From Rhodobacterales bacterium HKCCE3408 (GTDB lineage Bacteria; Pseudomonadota; Alphaproteobacteria; Rhodobacterales; Rhodobacteraceae): DNA of 64,000 bases. The notes under the pieces were generated by a model. The model did no database searches. It worked only from the letters and a program-made list of their open reading frames with translations, and was not told the DNA's origin. Shown in pieces: positions 33,060 through 41,661 of the stretch; within the stretch, counting starts at the first letter, position 1, and each line of letters starts with the position of its first letter. The position numbers and the translations under genes are program-made. The stretch covers positions 21,095 to 85,094 of the forward strand of contig WVSN01000013.1 in NCBI GenBank assembly GCA_015689705.1, in the 5' to 3' direction.

Positions 33060-34460
33060 TCAGACCACCTTTCCCGGGTTCATGATATTGCCGGGATCGA
33101 TCGCACGCTTGATGGTTCGCATGAGCTCGACGCCGCGATCGCCGTGCTCCGCCGCCATGCATCCCTTCTTGCCCGTGCCGATCCCGTGTTCGCCGGTGCA
33201 GGTCCCCTCCATCGACAGCGCCCGGTGCGAGAGCCGTTCGAGGAAGGCGCTGGCGCGCGCAACCTCCTCCGCGTCGTCCATGCGGATGAGAGGCATGGTG
33301 TGGAAATTGCCGTCGCCGACATGCCCGACGATGGGCGCGATCAATCCGAACCGGTCGATGTCGGCCCGGGTCTCCGCCAGACACTCCGCCAGCCGCGACA
33401 CCGGCACGCAGACGTCGGTCACGATGACGGATGCGCCGGGGCGGAAGGATTTGGCGGCCCAGAACACATCGTGCCGCCCCCGCCAGAGCCGCCGGCGGTC
33501 CTCGGACTGCAGCGCCCAGGCGAATTCCCCGCCGCCGTGATCGCGCACGATATCTCCGAACAGCGCCGATTGCTCGCGCACCGAGTTCGCGGATCCGCAG
33601 AACTCGACGAACAGGTGTGGCACTTCCGGCAGGTCCATTTTCGAATAGGCGTTGCAGATCCCGATCTGCACCTCGTCGACGAATTCCACTCGAGCCACCG
33701 GAATGCCCGCCTGAATCGCCGCGATGGCGGCGGAACACGCGGTGCGGACATCCGGAAAGCTGCACACGCCGGACGAGGTCGCCTCGGGGATGCCCTGCAG
33801 CTTCAGCGTCAGTTCGGTGATGATCCCGAGCGTCCCTTCTGCGCCGATGAACAGACGGGTCAGATCGTAGCCCGCCGCCGACTTCCGCGCTCGTCGTCCC
33901 GTCGAGATGAGCTCTCCGTCGGGCAGCACGACCTTCATGGCGATCACGTTGTGCATCATCGTGCCATGCTGCACGGCCATCGTTCCGGAGGCGCGCGTCG
34001 AAGCCATACCGCCGAGCGTTGCATCCGCACCGGGATCGACGGGGAAGAAAAGGCCCCGGTCACGAAGCTCGGCCTCCAGCTGCCGCCGGGTCACGCCCGG
34101 CTCGACCACGCAATCGAGGTCTTCGGGATGGACGGCGAGCACGCGGTTCATGCGGGACATGTCGAGGCACAGGCCGCCGAGGGGCGCATTGACGTGCCCC
34201 TCGAATGAACTGCCGGCGCCGAAGCCGATGACGGGCACCCCGCTGGCGGCACAGATCCTGACCGCCGCCTGAACCTCGCCGGAGGTCACGGGAAAGGCGA
34301 CGGCATCGGGGGCGTCCGGTGCAATCCAGGTGGTGGTGTTGGCGTGCTGCTCGCAGATTGTCCGGTTGACCGAGAAGCGATCGCCGAAGAGATCTTCGAG
34401 CGCGGCCCGGGCGGCAGAGAACGACCGGGCCCGCGCCGGCGGGGTGGGCGGCATGTTCAT
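33060..34460 (-). CDS. FAD-linked oxidase, D-lactate dehydrogenase (cytochrome)/GlcD-like
   Basis: A 466-residue flavoprotein of the VAO/PCMH family. The FAD-binding domain (residues about 40-220) has VIGFGAGSSFEGHV, DMSRMNRVLAVHPEDLDC and the pyrophosphate-binding FVDPGADATLGGM-like stretch. The C-terminal domain has PIVGHVGDGNFH and GTCTGEHGIGTGKKG, the His-rich metal/substrate site of D-lactate, glycolate and D-2-hydroxyglutarate dehydrogenases. It oxidises a D-2-hydroxyacid and passes electrons to cytochrome c or quinone. It is divergent from a TetR regulator 89 bases away with a palindrome between them, so it is probably controlled by it. Confidence 0.87.
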   Translation of the reverse strand: MNMPPTPPARARSFSAARAALEDLFGDRFSVNRTICEQHANTTTWIAPDAPDAVAFPVTSGEVQAAVRICAASGVPVIGFGAGSSFEGHVNAPLGGLCLDMSRMNRVLAVHPEDLDCVVEPGVTRRQLEAELRDRGLFFPVDPGADATLGGMASTRASGTMAVQHGTMMHNVIAMKVVLPDGELISTGRRARKSAAGYDLTRLFIGAEGTLGIITELTLKLQGIPEATSSGVCSFPDVRTACSAAIAAIQAGIPVARVEFVDEVQIGICNAYSKMDLPEVPHLFVEFCGSANSVREQSALFGDIVRDHGGGEFAWALQSEDRRRLWRGRHDVFWAAKSFRPGASVIVTDVCVPVSRLAECLAETRADIDRFGLIAPIVGHVGDGNFHTMPLIRMDDAEEVARASAFLERLSHRALSMEGTCTGEHGIGTGKKGCMAAEHGDRGVELMRTIKRAIDPGNIMNPGKVV

Positions 34461-34492
34461 GGAATGACCTGTTTTTTTGTGATGTGAGACTA

Positions 34493-34513
34493 TTGTCGGG
34501 CCGGTGCCGGCAA
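34493..34513. promoter_or_regulatory. candidate TetR operator (21-bp imperfect palindrome)
   Basis: The gap between the dehydrogenase and tetR genes holds a dyad with arms TTGnCGG (34493-34499) and CCGnCAA (34507-34513), symmetric around 34503. TetR-family repressors usually bind such palindromes between divergent genes. The low-GC T-run just to its left (34471-34479) marks the likely minus-strand promoter and leader. Confidence 0.5.
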
Positions 34514-34549
34514 ATGTAAATTCACTTCCGAGTCTACTTTGGAGCCGCC

Positions 34550-35134
34550 ATGCCCAGGGACGCCGGGATTACCCGCCAACGCATCCTTGCCGCCGCGCAT
34601 CAGATGTTCTTCCGCCAGGGCTTCGCGCGCGTGACGATGAGCGATATCGCCAGCGCGGCCGGGCTGACGAAACGCACGCTCTACCACCATTTCGACAGTA
34701 AGGATTCCCTTCTGGAGGCAATGCTCGAGCATCAGCACACGCTGTCGACGCGGACCTATGAAAAGAGTTTCCGGGAAACCGCTGGCGGACCGGACGCATT
34801 CGTGAGGCGCCTGTTCGACGACCTCGAAGCCTGGGCGGACAGCAAGACATACCTCGGGTCGGGGTTTACCCGTCTGGCGTCCGAACTGGGCGATCTGCGC
34901 GGCCACCCTGCGATGCGGCTGGCGCAGCTGCACAAGGCAACGCTCGAAGCGATGCTCTCGGAGCACCTGGCCAGCCGCGGGACCGCCGATGCTGATCTTC
35001 TGGCCCGCCAGATCTGGGTGCTGATGGAGGGCGCCATGATCATGGCGCTCCTTCACAAGGACAGCGCCTATGTCAGGGTCGCGAGGGGAGCTGCGCTCAG
35101 GCTGGTCGGGTCGATGTACGGTGCGGCGGGGTGA
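34550..35134 (+). CDS. TetR family transcriptional regulator
   Basis: A 194-residue regulator with the TetR HTH at residues about 8-55 (ITRQRILAAAHQMFFRQGFA and AAGLTKRTLYHHFDSKDSLLE). The HTH is the canonical TLYHHF type. The ligand domain (56-194) is all-helical, with GSGFTRLASELGDLRGHPAM, typical of the group near oxidoreductase genes. It is divergent from the FAD-linked dehydrogenase gene and is its probable repressor. It is the last high-GC gene before the AT-rich island. Confidence 0.9.
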   Translation: MPRDAGITRQRILAAAHQMFFRQGFARVTMSDIASAAGLTKRTLYHHFDSKDSLLEAMLEHQHTLSTRTYEKSFRETAGGPDAFVRRLFDDLEAWADSKTYLGSGFTRLASELGDLRGHPAMRLAQLHKATLEAMLSEHLASRGTADADLLARQIWVLMEGAMIMALLHKDSAYVRVARGAALRLVGSMYGAAG

Positions 35135-35539
35135 TGTCGGATCGGACTCGGAGATCAACAGGTGAGCGGCGTCGTGCCCGGTGGAGCGTCTGCCGACACC
35201 TAGTCGCGCCAGGAAATTGTAACCATGCTTTTACGTTCGACGCCGTTTCAAAATGCAAGAGAAATAGCACTCGCAGATGATATTCGCGGCGGGCGCGTGA
35301 TGGGTCGCAGATCGAACTGGCACGGTCCTGGAAGATGTTCTTTTTCCGTAGAGCCAATATAAAATCTGAAATACCTGGAAAGTTAAATCCAATAATATTG
35401 GAAGATGGCTGAATTTTGATATTCAAAGCCTTGAGCTCAAGCTGACAATAATCAATAGGGAGTCGATTATCAGCGAGTTTGACCTGAAAATATACTGCGT
35501 GATGAAATCGAAGGTAGTTGGAGGCATAGCCCCGATCTG
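35135..35539. other. 405-base low-GC gap at the left edge of the island
   Basis: This stretch lies between the TetR stop and the asparagine-synthetase-like gene. The base composition falls sharply from about 35215 rightward (AT-rich runs such as AAATCCAATAATATTGG near 35385). No gene, RNA or terminator is convincing. A copy of the tRNA-Cys 3' end (the attL expected of a tRNA-inserted island) was looked for and not seen. The frames that cross it have no recognisable protein content. Confidence 0.5.
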
Positions 35540-36937
35540 TCAGTTTACTTTGCGCGAGTCGGAGTTATTTCTGCGGCGAAGGAAGGACCATTTCTTTTTT
35601 GTCTTAGTGAAACCAAACCCAACCTTTTGCCCGACGGCAAAAGGGAAATCGTGGGACTTTAGATAGCTCTGGATCACAGATTTATAGGCTTCATTCTTGA
35701 TTTCAGGTTTGAGGGTCAGAAAATGCTGTACCAACGGGACATCCAGAAAAGGATACCGTGCCTCCATGCCGAAGGATCCGGCGACCATTTCTTCCTTAGA
35801 TAGATATGCGGCTTGGGTGCTGCCAAAGAATGATGCCCACGGAAAACGACCCAGAAGATGGTCAGGATAGTGCCCGCCAAAATTGCTATGGGCAAAGATC
35901 TTTTTCCCCTGGAATCCGTAATCGGAATAAATCTCATCGGCGCCGCTACCTGAGAGATAGACTTGGGCACCGGCCTGCTTTGCCATATCACAAACAGCTG
36001 CAAGAATCAGAGCGGCATTATCCTTATGGATACTCTTGCCGACCTCTGCCCGCTGGCCGTCATCGTTGATGATGAAATAAGGTTCATCTTCGACATTCTC
36101 GCGTAGCCATGTGGCCCAGGTGGCTTTGTCGATGCTTTCCTGCGGTACCAAGATCGCGCGGTTGCCCGATTGTTCGACCAACTCCCTTCGGGCCGATACA
36201 ATGCCTGCATCTTCCCGTCCTTCCACGGTAACAGAAATGAAATGGGCCTTCTGTGCGATGAGTGATGCGGTGATAGCGCCGCTGTCATAGCCGCTTGATA
36301 GGCCCACAAATGCGCTACCTTTCATGTGTGCGATTCGTTTCGCAACAGCCGCGTCAAAGAGCCTGTGCCAGCCATCTAGATCGTCAGAAAATTGCGCAAG
36401 GTTGAACGTGATGATCTCAGCCGATGTTATCGACGTGCCGTCCAGCGCATAATCGACGAAGGTGTTAGGCTTCAGAGCCTGAATCTGCTGCATACCCAAG
36501 TGCTCCAGGGCACTACGATAGCTGCCCACGGCAAACTCATTGCCACGATGCCCGAAAAAAAGCGGTTTCGTGCCGAAGCAGTCGCGCGCCGCAAGGAAGC
36601 GACCTCGTTCGAAATCGACGATGACAATGGCAAACTCACCATCGAGCAACTCGAAGAGTTGGTCACCGTGATCACGATAGAGCTTCAACAGGTATTTGGC
36701 TTCGTTTGGCTCGTCCTCGGGGCAGTTGTAGATCTCGCCATTGAAGAGCACGAGGATCGTTTCATCCTCGGAGATATGCGGCTGGACGATGTAGTCGCCC
36801 CGCATCGACAGGAGGTTGTGGCAGAAATAGTAGCCGTGGACCTCGCGTTCATGAGTTGCGTCCGGGCCGCGCAGACGCATGGCCCTGTTAAACGCCGCAT
36901 CTACCGCTGCGACAGATGAAAAGACAAAACTGCACAT
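35540..36937 (-). CDS. asparagine synthetase-like protein (glutamine-hydrolysing)
   Basis: A 465-residue protein. It starts MCSFVFSS, so Cys2 is the N-terminal nucleophile of the class II glutaminase domain (residues about 2-185), with FNGEIYN and GEFAIVIVDFERGRFLAARDCFGTKPLFF. The synthetase domain has the PPi-loop GLSSGYDSGA and LSGSGADEIYSDYG, the usual ATP/Asp region. It is short compared with AsnB (about 520-650) and more like the AsnB-type amidotransferases of polysaccharide loci, which amidate a sugar carboxyl. The start is ATG 36935-36937, because it gives the required Cys2. AT-rich codon use and its glycan-gene neighbours fit a horizontally acquired surface-glycan cluster. Confidence 0.8.
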   Translation of the reverse strand: MCSFVFSSVAAVDAAFNRAMRLRGPDATHEREVHGYYFCHNLLSMRGDYIVQPHISEDETILVLFNGEIYNCPEDEPNEAKYLLKLYRDHGDQLFELLDGEFAIVIVDFERGRFLAARDCFGTKPLFFGHRGNEFAVGSYRSALEHLGMQQIQALKPNTFVDYALDGTSITSAEIITFNLAQFSDDLDGWHRLFDAAVAKRIAHMKGSAFVGLSSGYDSGAITASLIAQKAHFISVTVEGREDAGIVSARRELVEQSGNRAILVPQESIDKATWATWLRENVEDEPYFIINDDGQRAEVGKSIHKDNAALILAAVCDMAKQAGAQVYLSGSGADEIYSDYGFQGKKIFAHSNFGGHYPDHLLGRFPWASFFGSTQAAYLSKEEMVAGSFGMEARYPFLDVPLVQHFLTLKPEIKNEAYKSVIQSYLKSHDFPFAVGQKVGFGFTKTKKKWSFLRRRNNSDSRKVN

Positions 36938-37150
36938 GAGATGTCCTAGAGATCGGAAGTGCGACTTGGTTAGCCAACGTGGTGATGTCAAGCAAGACAG
37001 CGGACAGCCTGGTGCGTCTGTCGCGCGGCCTGCAATAAGCAGGAAAAGAAGGCTTAGCCTAGCACACAAAGGGCTTGACCACCGAGTCGATAGAGGTTCT
37101 CACGGCGCCATGCACCTGCCCCAACAGGCAATACCTAGGCAAAACAACGC

Positions 37151-37158
37151 GGGAGGGG
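37151..37158 (+). promoter_or_regulatory. ribosome site that decides a TTG start
   Basis: GGGAGGGG at 37151-37158 lies six bases before TTG 37165, the first in-frame start ahead of the conserved methyltransferase sequence. It supports the non-ATG start and argues against the earlier TTG at 37075, which lacks a comparable site. Confidence 0.6.
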
Positions 37159-37164
37159 TCTTTC

Positions 37165-37932
37165 TTGGGCATCAACTACGCAGGATTTCGGCTGCTCGCC
37201 AAGATGTCGCGCACCTTCAAGCCGCAGGGCCGAACGGTGATGCTTGGTCGCCAGAAGTTTGACCTTCGCCCTGACCGGTGGATTAGCAGAACGCATTTCA
37301 ACCGGGCGCTCAAGCAAGCCGGTATTGACCGACCAATTACTGAGTTCGCACAGCCGGACCGCTATTCGGAGACAATGTTTCGCGAATTGGGTTTGGGTGA
37401 GATCGAATCTCTGGATGCTTCCGCCTTTGAGGGTGCAGGTCTTGTACATGATTTGAACAAGCCGATACCAGACGACTTGCGTGGAAAGTTTGACCTGGTT
37501 GTAGATGGCGGGACACTTGAGCATGTGTTCGACATCATCCAGGCACTCGATAATGTGGAGAAACTATTGGCTCCAAGTGGCCGTTTTGTGTCATTAACAC
37601 CGTTCAATGGATATCCTGGACATGGGTTTTATCAGTTCTCGCCTGAGCTTGTTTGGAGCTATTGGAAAGCGACGCGCAATTTCACGGTTCATTCCTGCTT
37701 TGTGTCGACTCCCAAAGGTACGTTTTCGCGTGACCTGACAGACACCAGAGAGCTGGGTGAGCGAGTTGAATTCGATATCGGTCCGGTCTTCTTGGGCCGC
37801 CTCCCCGCTCGGCGACTCTTGATGTGTTATGACGTCGAAAAACCGCGAGTGCCACTGGACTCGGATGCGAAACACCCAGCGCTGCAAAGTGACTATGAGA
37901 AACGTTGGTTCGCTGCATCAAGGCCTGGGTGA
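37165..37932 (+). CDS. SAM-dependent methyltransferase-like protein
   Basis: A 255-residue protein (TTG start at 37165, GGGAGGGG site six bases upstream). It has no signal peptide. The core reads KFDLVVDGGTLEHVFDIIQALDNVEKLLAPSGRFVSLTPFN, split as KFDLVVDGGTLEHVF and LLAPSGRFVSLTPFN. This is the Asp/His-containing motif region of Rossmann methyltransferases that precede a glycosyltransferase. GLGEIESLDASAFEGAG could be the SAM acidic loop, though a clear GxGxG is not visible, so the methyltransferase call is tentative. It follows the asparagine-synthetase-like gene divergently and is 80 bases upstream of the GT4 gene. Confidence 0.65.
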   Translation: MGINYAGFRLLAKMSRTFKPQGRTVMLGRQKFDLRPDRWISRTHFNRALKQAGIDRPITEFAQPDRYSETMFRELGLGEIESLDASAFEGAGLVHDLNKPIPDDLRGKFDLVVDGGTLEHVFDIIQALDNVEKLLAPSGRFVSLTPFNGYPGHGFYQFSPELVWSYWKATRNFTVHSCFVSTPKGTFSRDLTDTRELGERVEFDIGPVFLGRLPARRLLMCYDVEKPRVPLDSDAKHPALQSDYEKRWFAASRPG

Positions 37933-38012
37933 CATAAACGCCAAGATGGTGCGACCCGTCTATCGCCAGTCCCTGAGCCACAGCGGATCAATGTCGACCG
38001 AATGGAGCGCTG

Positions 38013-39191
38013 ATGCCAAATTCATCCTTCCGCCTAGCGATTGCTACGGCCCGTTATCCTCAGCCTCTGGAAACGCCGATGACAGCGCATGTCGAATCGC
38101 TTTTTGGAGGCAACAGTATTGTGGTAAGCCGTACGAGGGATCCAAGCTTTTCCTCTGGGCGGCCAAGTTTGGCGTTAGAGGACTTTCCAATTAGCTACAA
38201 GCATTCTTTGAGTATCCTCATTGATTACCTCCAAAATTGGCAATACGTAAGAACTATCAAAGCGCCAGTTGGCGCACAAAAGGACGCCCTTGAGCGGTTT
38301 TTATCCGATCAAGCCCCTGACGCTATGCTCATCGAGCAGGGTCATGAGGCCAAGTATTTTTGGGCCTCGGCCAAGCGTCTCGGAATACCCGTATTTGTTT
38401 ATTTTCGCGGTGTCGATGCGACAGGGTATTTGCGACGATCCCGGCACCAAGCCGGCCGGATCAAAGGCTATCGAAAGATGATGATGCAGATCGACGGTGT
38501 ATTTGCCGTTTCGCAATTTCTAATATCGGAATTGGCGGCGCACGGCATTTCACACCCCAATACGCATATCATACCCAGCGGTGTTGAACTGCTCCGCTTT
38601 TCCCCTGCCGAAAAGCGGCCTGGCCATGTGATGATGGCGGGGCGTTTGATCGAAAAAAAGGCGCCCTTGGTTTCGTTGGGAGCTTTCTTGCGTGCCAGTG
38701 AAGGGATCCCGGGCGCGCATCTGCATGTGGTAGGCGATGGTCCTCTGCGTACGGCGTGCGAGGGTCTGGTTGCAACAAAAGGCGCAAAATCTCGTGTCAG
38801 CTTTCACGGTCATCTGGATCATGGCGCAGTAGCAAAAATGATGGCGTGGGTGCCCATCTTTATTCAGCATTCCGTGACCAGCCCTGACAACGACAAGGAA
38901 GGGGCGCCGACCTCAATCCAAGAGGCGATGGCCGCAGGCATGTCCGTCCTTTCCACCTTGCACGCCGGTATTCCAGATTTGGTGCAAGACGGGGAGACCG
39001 GATTCCTGGTGAAAGAGCACGCGGCAGATGATTTTGCACAGCGTCTTTACCAGATGCTAACGGCGCCGGAGTCCAGTCTGGCCATGGGAAAAGCCGCGCA
39101 TGAGTTCGCAAAACGGAATTTCGACAAGACTATCCTGCACTCTCGGCTGGAGGCCGTGCTCCGGCGTTATTGCGGCACAGATCCACTCTAG
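38013..39191 (+). CDS. glycosyltransferase family 4 protein
   Basis: A 392-residue GT-B enzyme. The N-terminal half has the start FRLAIATARYPQPLETPMTAH and the acceptor face HGISHPNTHIIPSGVELLRFSP. The C-terminal half has GRLIEKKAPLVSLGAFLRA, LHVVGDGPLRTACEGL and the nucleotide-sugar site EGAPTSIQEAMAAGMSVLST with the GT4 EAxAxG(xxV) motif (here EAMAAGMSV). It transfers a hexose to a lipid- or sugar-linked acceptor. No helices are seen. Codon use is AT-richer than the flanking DNA. It belongs to the surface-glycan cluster. Confidence 0.85.
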   Translation: MPNSSFRLAIATARYPQPLETPMTAHVESLFGGNSIVVSRTRDPSFSSGRPSLALEDFPISYKHSLSILIDYLQNWQYVRTIKAPVGAQKDALERFLSDQAPDAMLIEQGHEAKYFWASAKRLGIPVFVYFRGVDATGYLRRSRHQAGRIKGYRKMMMQIDGVFAVSQFLISELAAHGISHPNTHIIPSGVELLRFSPAEKRPGHVMMAGRLIEKKAPLVSLGAFLRASEGIPGAHLHVVGDGPLRTACEGLVATKGAKSRVSFHGHLDHGAVAKMMAWVPIFIQHSVTSPDNDKEGAPTSIQEAMAAGMSVLSTLHAGIPDLVQDGETGFLVKEHAADDFAQRLYQMLTAPESSLAMGKAAHEFAKRNFDKTILHSRLEAVLRRYCGTDPL

Positions 39192-39196
39192 TGGTG

Positions 39197-40024
39197 TCAG
39201 GCATGCCGGTGGCTGGCGTTAACAAACAACGCACACAGCCGCGGTCGTGACACTGCGATCATCTCAAACCCATGGGCGAATAGATGATTTGCCACTGGTG
39301 CAAAGGTACTTTCGGCGCGGAGACCGCGCTCAAAGCCCAAATCTGCTGAGATGTAAGTAATATTTTCGAGCCGCTCTCCGGCTCCTTCCAGGATTTCCGG
39401 CTCTGCTCCTTCAGCTTCAAGCTTCAGAAGCTTCACTGGCTCACCGAGATAGTGCCAGATCCTTTCTGTCTTGACCTTTATCCTCTCATCGAACTCCGCG
39501 GGCTCTACAAGGCTTGAGTCCGCACCCTGCGAGCTGACAAAGAATGTCAGCTCATCATCTGCGGACCACAAACCAACATTATGCGCACTGCCCCGCCCCT
39601 CAAGGTTTTTTTGCAGGCAGCGGAACTCAACAGGGCTTGGCTCAAATGCGTGATAGCGGATGTCTACGTCGATCTCATCAAGACAAAGACGGAAATCGCC
39701 AACGTTCGCACCGCAATCCAGAATAAGGTCCCCATTCGAAAAGGTAACGTGATGAAGCAGATACGCAGCCGAAAGTGACTTGGCTCTATTTTCCAGCCCT
39801 TGCCGATATGCAAGAAGCCCTTGCTCCTCATGTCGGAACGAAATGGTCCGTTGAGGGCGGGCTTCATCGTATAGCGTGTAATGGGTGCCGGTCCATGTGC
39901 ACCGACACCGTCGGTCGTTCATCTGCATGATGCGAGTCAATTGTCGTGCGTAATCAGCGCCACGGGCCCGTTTTGCGCGGCTATGCAGAAAACGAAGGTA
40001 CGCTTTTTTGATCGACCGGCTCAC
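39197..40024 (-). CDS. FkbM family SAM-dependent methyltransferase
   Basis: A 275-residue enzyme. The SAM site reads LILDCGANVGDFRLCLDE (about residues 98-115) and FEPSPVEFRCLQKNLEG, both typical of the FkbM family. EGAGERLENITYISADLGFERGL and the RPRLCALFVNA ending are the other conserved blocks. FkbM enzymes O-methylate hydroxyls in polyketides and in surface glycans; with its neighbours a sugar substrate is likely. It is antiparallel to the GT4 gene, with a five-base gap between their ends. Confidence 0.85.
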   Translation of the reverse strand: MSRSIKKAYLRFLHSRAKRARGADYARQLTRIMQMNDRRCRCTWTGTHYTLYDEARPQRTISFRHEEQGLLAYRQGLENRAKSLSAAYLLHHVTFSNGDLILDCGANVGDFRLCLDEIDVDIRYHAFEPSPVEFRCLQKNLEGRGSAHNVGLWSADDELTFFVSSQGADSSLVEPAEFDERIKVKTERIWHYLGEPVKLLKLEAEGAEPEILEGAGERLENITYISADLGFERGLRAESTFAPVANHLFAHGFEMIAVSRPRLCALFVNASHRHA

Positions 40025-40257
40025 GCGTCAACTCGCTTGGATCTGGCTTCGGTCGCCGCCCTGAATGCTTTGACTTCCAAGGACATTGCGCGCCCCAGCT
40101 CAGAAACGGATTATCGAACTCTTACGGTAAAGGCAACTGGCCAGACCATCGCCCTTTTGTCGGTGGGTCCACGTAGCGTCGCTGAAAGCAGATGCACGTT
40201 GCCAAGCAGAGCCCAATGAGCGACACCGGAGCGCGATAGAACGCACAGGATGAACGC

Positions 40258-40983
40258 TTGAAACACCGCTTCAGCAGAGAGCTAACCAACCTTTGGGACC
40301 GGGTTCGGTTCCGTGCGCAGAGCTCGATCTTTGACAAATACCGTAGCCGCTCGATGATTGGACGAAGGGCCTACTGTGCGAATCTAGAGCTTGTGACCAA
40401 CACCTCCGCCATGCTTCCGATGAACGAGCTCTCGATTGTAGAATGTGGCACCTGGCGTGGAGGGATGAGCCTCGGAATGCTTGAAGCCGTACCAGATTGC
40501 CGTGCTTTTCATATGTTCGACTCCTTCGAAGGACTGCCGGTGCCCGGAGACCGGGATGGGCAGAAAGTTCAGGACATGTTTGAAGCCAAGCGATTTGTTG
40601 CGGAACGGAACTACGCTTCATATGAGGACGTATGCTCAGCGTTAACGAAGTATGGATTTTGGGATCGCGTGCAGGTCCACAAGGGTTGGTTCAAGGACAC
40701 CGTCACGCCGGATGCTGTGCAAAAGGACATCGCAATACTTCGACTTGATGGCGATTGGTACGACTCGACTATTCTTGTTCTTGAAAAGCTGTTTGATCGG
40801 GTTGTTCCGGGCGGCATCGTTATTGTCGACGATTATTATTCTTGGCCAGGCTGCAGTCAGGCGGTGCATGAGTTTCTTGCGGATCGAAAGGCACCGGAAG
40901 TGATTAAGGTCTGGCGTAATATCGTACCCTATATTGTAAAACTACCGGATGATTATCTTTTGGGATCTATTGGGAAAAATTGA
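40258..40983 (+). CDS. TylF/MycF family O-methyltransferase
   Basis: A 241-residue enzyme starting at TTG 40258 with an AGGA about eight bases upstream (the ATG at 40250 runs into a stop). It shows the TylF signature: the SAM site VECGTWRGGMSLGMLEA, then HMFDSFEGLP, and the metal-binding LRLDGDWYDSTILVLEKLFDRVV with GGIVIVDDYYSWPG. The Asp residues in DGDWYDS and VDDYY are the Mg2+ ligands. TylF-type enzymes methylate deoxysugar hydroxyls in macrolide and glycan pathways, which fits the cluster. Its 3' end overlaps the uncertain remnant on the other strand by 17 bases. Confidence 0.85.
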   Translation: MKHRFSRELTNLWDRVRFRAQSSIFDKYRSRSMIGRRAYCANLELVTNTSAMLPMNELSIVECGTWRGGMSLGMLEAVPDCRAFHMFDSFEGLPVPGDRDGQKVQDMFEAKRFVAERNYASYEDVCSALTKYGFWDRVQVHKGWFKDTVTPDAVQKDIAILRLDGDWYDSTILVLEKLFDRVVPGGIVIVDDYYSWPGCSQAVHEFLADRKAPEVIKVWRNIVPYIVKLPDDYLLGSIGKN

Positions 40984-41257
40984 CCATTTTCAAGTTAGCA
41001 TAGCCATATAGATGCGGATTGAAGCTGTCACTCATGTTGCGGACGAAATATGTGCCAGACACTTTTTCAACCTCAATGACAAATACCACTGGTAGCAGTA
41101 GCTTATATTTAGTTCGTCTCAAGGTGCAGCCTTTCATTCTAATGCTCTGGCGTGCTGCAATATCAGTGAATGTGTGTCTCAAACGCAGCGCTGCGTGCGG
41201 AGCCTGGGCAGTGGATTCATCGAACTCCCACTCAGCCTTCAGATTACCTACGTATTG
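40967..41257 (-). pseudogene. possible gene remnant, unknown protein
   Basis: An open frame on the minus strand from just after a TAG at 41258-41260 to the TAG at 40967-40969 has no ATG; TTG 41182 is the best start. The conceptual protein contains GNLKAEWEFDES, RHTFTDIAARQSIRMKG and KYKLLLPVVFVIEVEKVSG, with codon use different from a random shadow. It looks like the C-terminal part of a lost gene in the island edge. No family is recognised, and it overlaps the TylF 3' end by 17 bases. Confidence 0.3.
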
Positions 41258-41542
41258 CTAATCTTGGGCATCCAGCCTTCGCTTTCCGCCCTTTGTGAAC
41301 GGCTGGTCGCTCGCGAAGCAAAAGTCGGCTTCCCGCCCTGACTGATTGTCGGCCCACACCCAGTTTCAGCTCGTCACCATTGATACGATCGACGAGAGAT
41401 CTGCATACGTCAGTCGTCGTTTAGTTACCGTCTCGGACCAGGCGGTCACAGAGCCGGCGCATCGACTTGAACGGGCGGTTGTGTGGATCAGAGGCTTCCT
41501 CAGGAAGAATATCGCTATTGCGCATACATCTTCCGAGAAACT
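41258..41542. other. 285-base gap between island and tRNA-Cys
   Basis: No gene or hairpin is convincing here. The sequence becomes GC-richer toward the tRNA, and short minus-strand frames (around 41421-41542) look like a decayed coding region rather than a real gene. The tRNA 3' end at 41543 faces this stretch, so it is the place to look for an old integration scar. No direct repeat of the tRNA was seen. Confidence 0.4.
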
Positions 41543-41616
41543 TGGAGGCGAGTACCGGAATCGAACCGGTGTGCACGGATTTGCAATCCGCTGCGTAACC
41601 ACTCCGCCAACTCGCC
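41543..41616 (-). tRNA. tRNA-Cys (GCA)
   Basis: Read on the minus strand the gene begins GGCGAGT at 41616 and ends ACTCGCC, discriminator T, then CCA at 41543-41545 (encoded CCA). It is 74 bases with the CCA. The acceptor stem GGCGAG/CTCGCC pairs fully. The anticodon arm CGGATTGCAAATCCG places GCA in the loop. The T arm contains GGTTCGATTCC. Its 3' end faces the AT-rich island to the left, the typical orientation for a tRNA used as an integration site. Confidence 0.97.
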
Positions 41617-41661
41617 GAAGCCGCATGGGGCATACGTCAGCGCCCGGTTCGACGCAAGGGC

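Noticed and set aside
35135..35539. search for an attL copy of the tRNA-Cys 3' end
   Set aside because: No direct repeat of the tRNA 3' sequence was seen by eye in the left gap, so an integrated element cannot be proven.
37075..37164. N-terminal extension of the methyltransferase-like gene from TTG 37075
   Set aside because: The extension has no ribosome site or conserved sequence, whereas GGGAGGGG precedes TTG 37165 by six bases.
41421..41633. short minus-strand frames over the tRNA-Cys region
   Set aside because: They run through the tRNA gene and show no protein family, so they are not genes.
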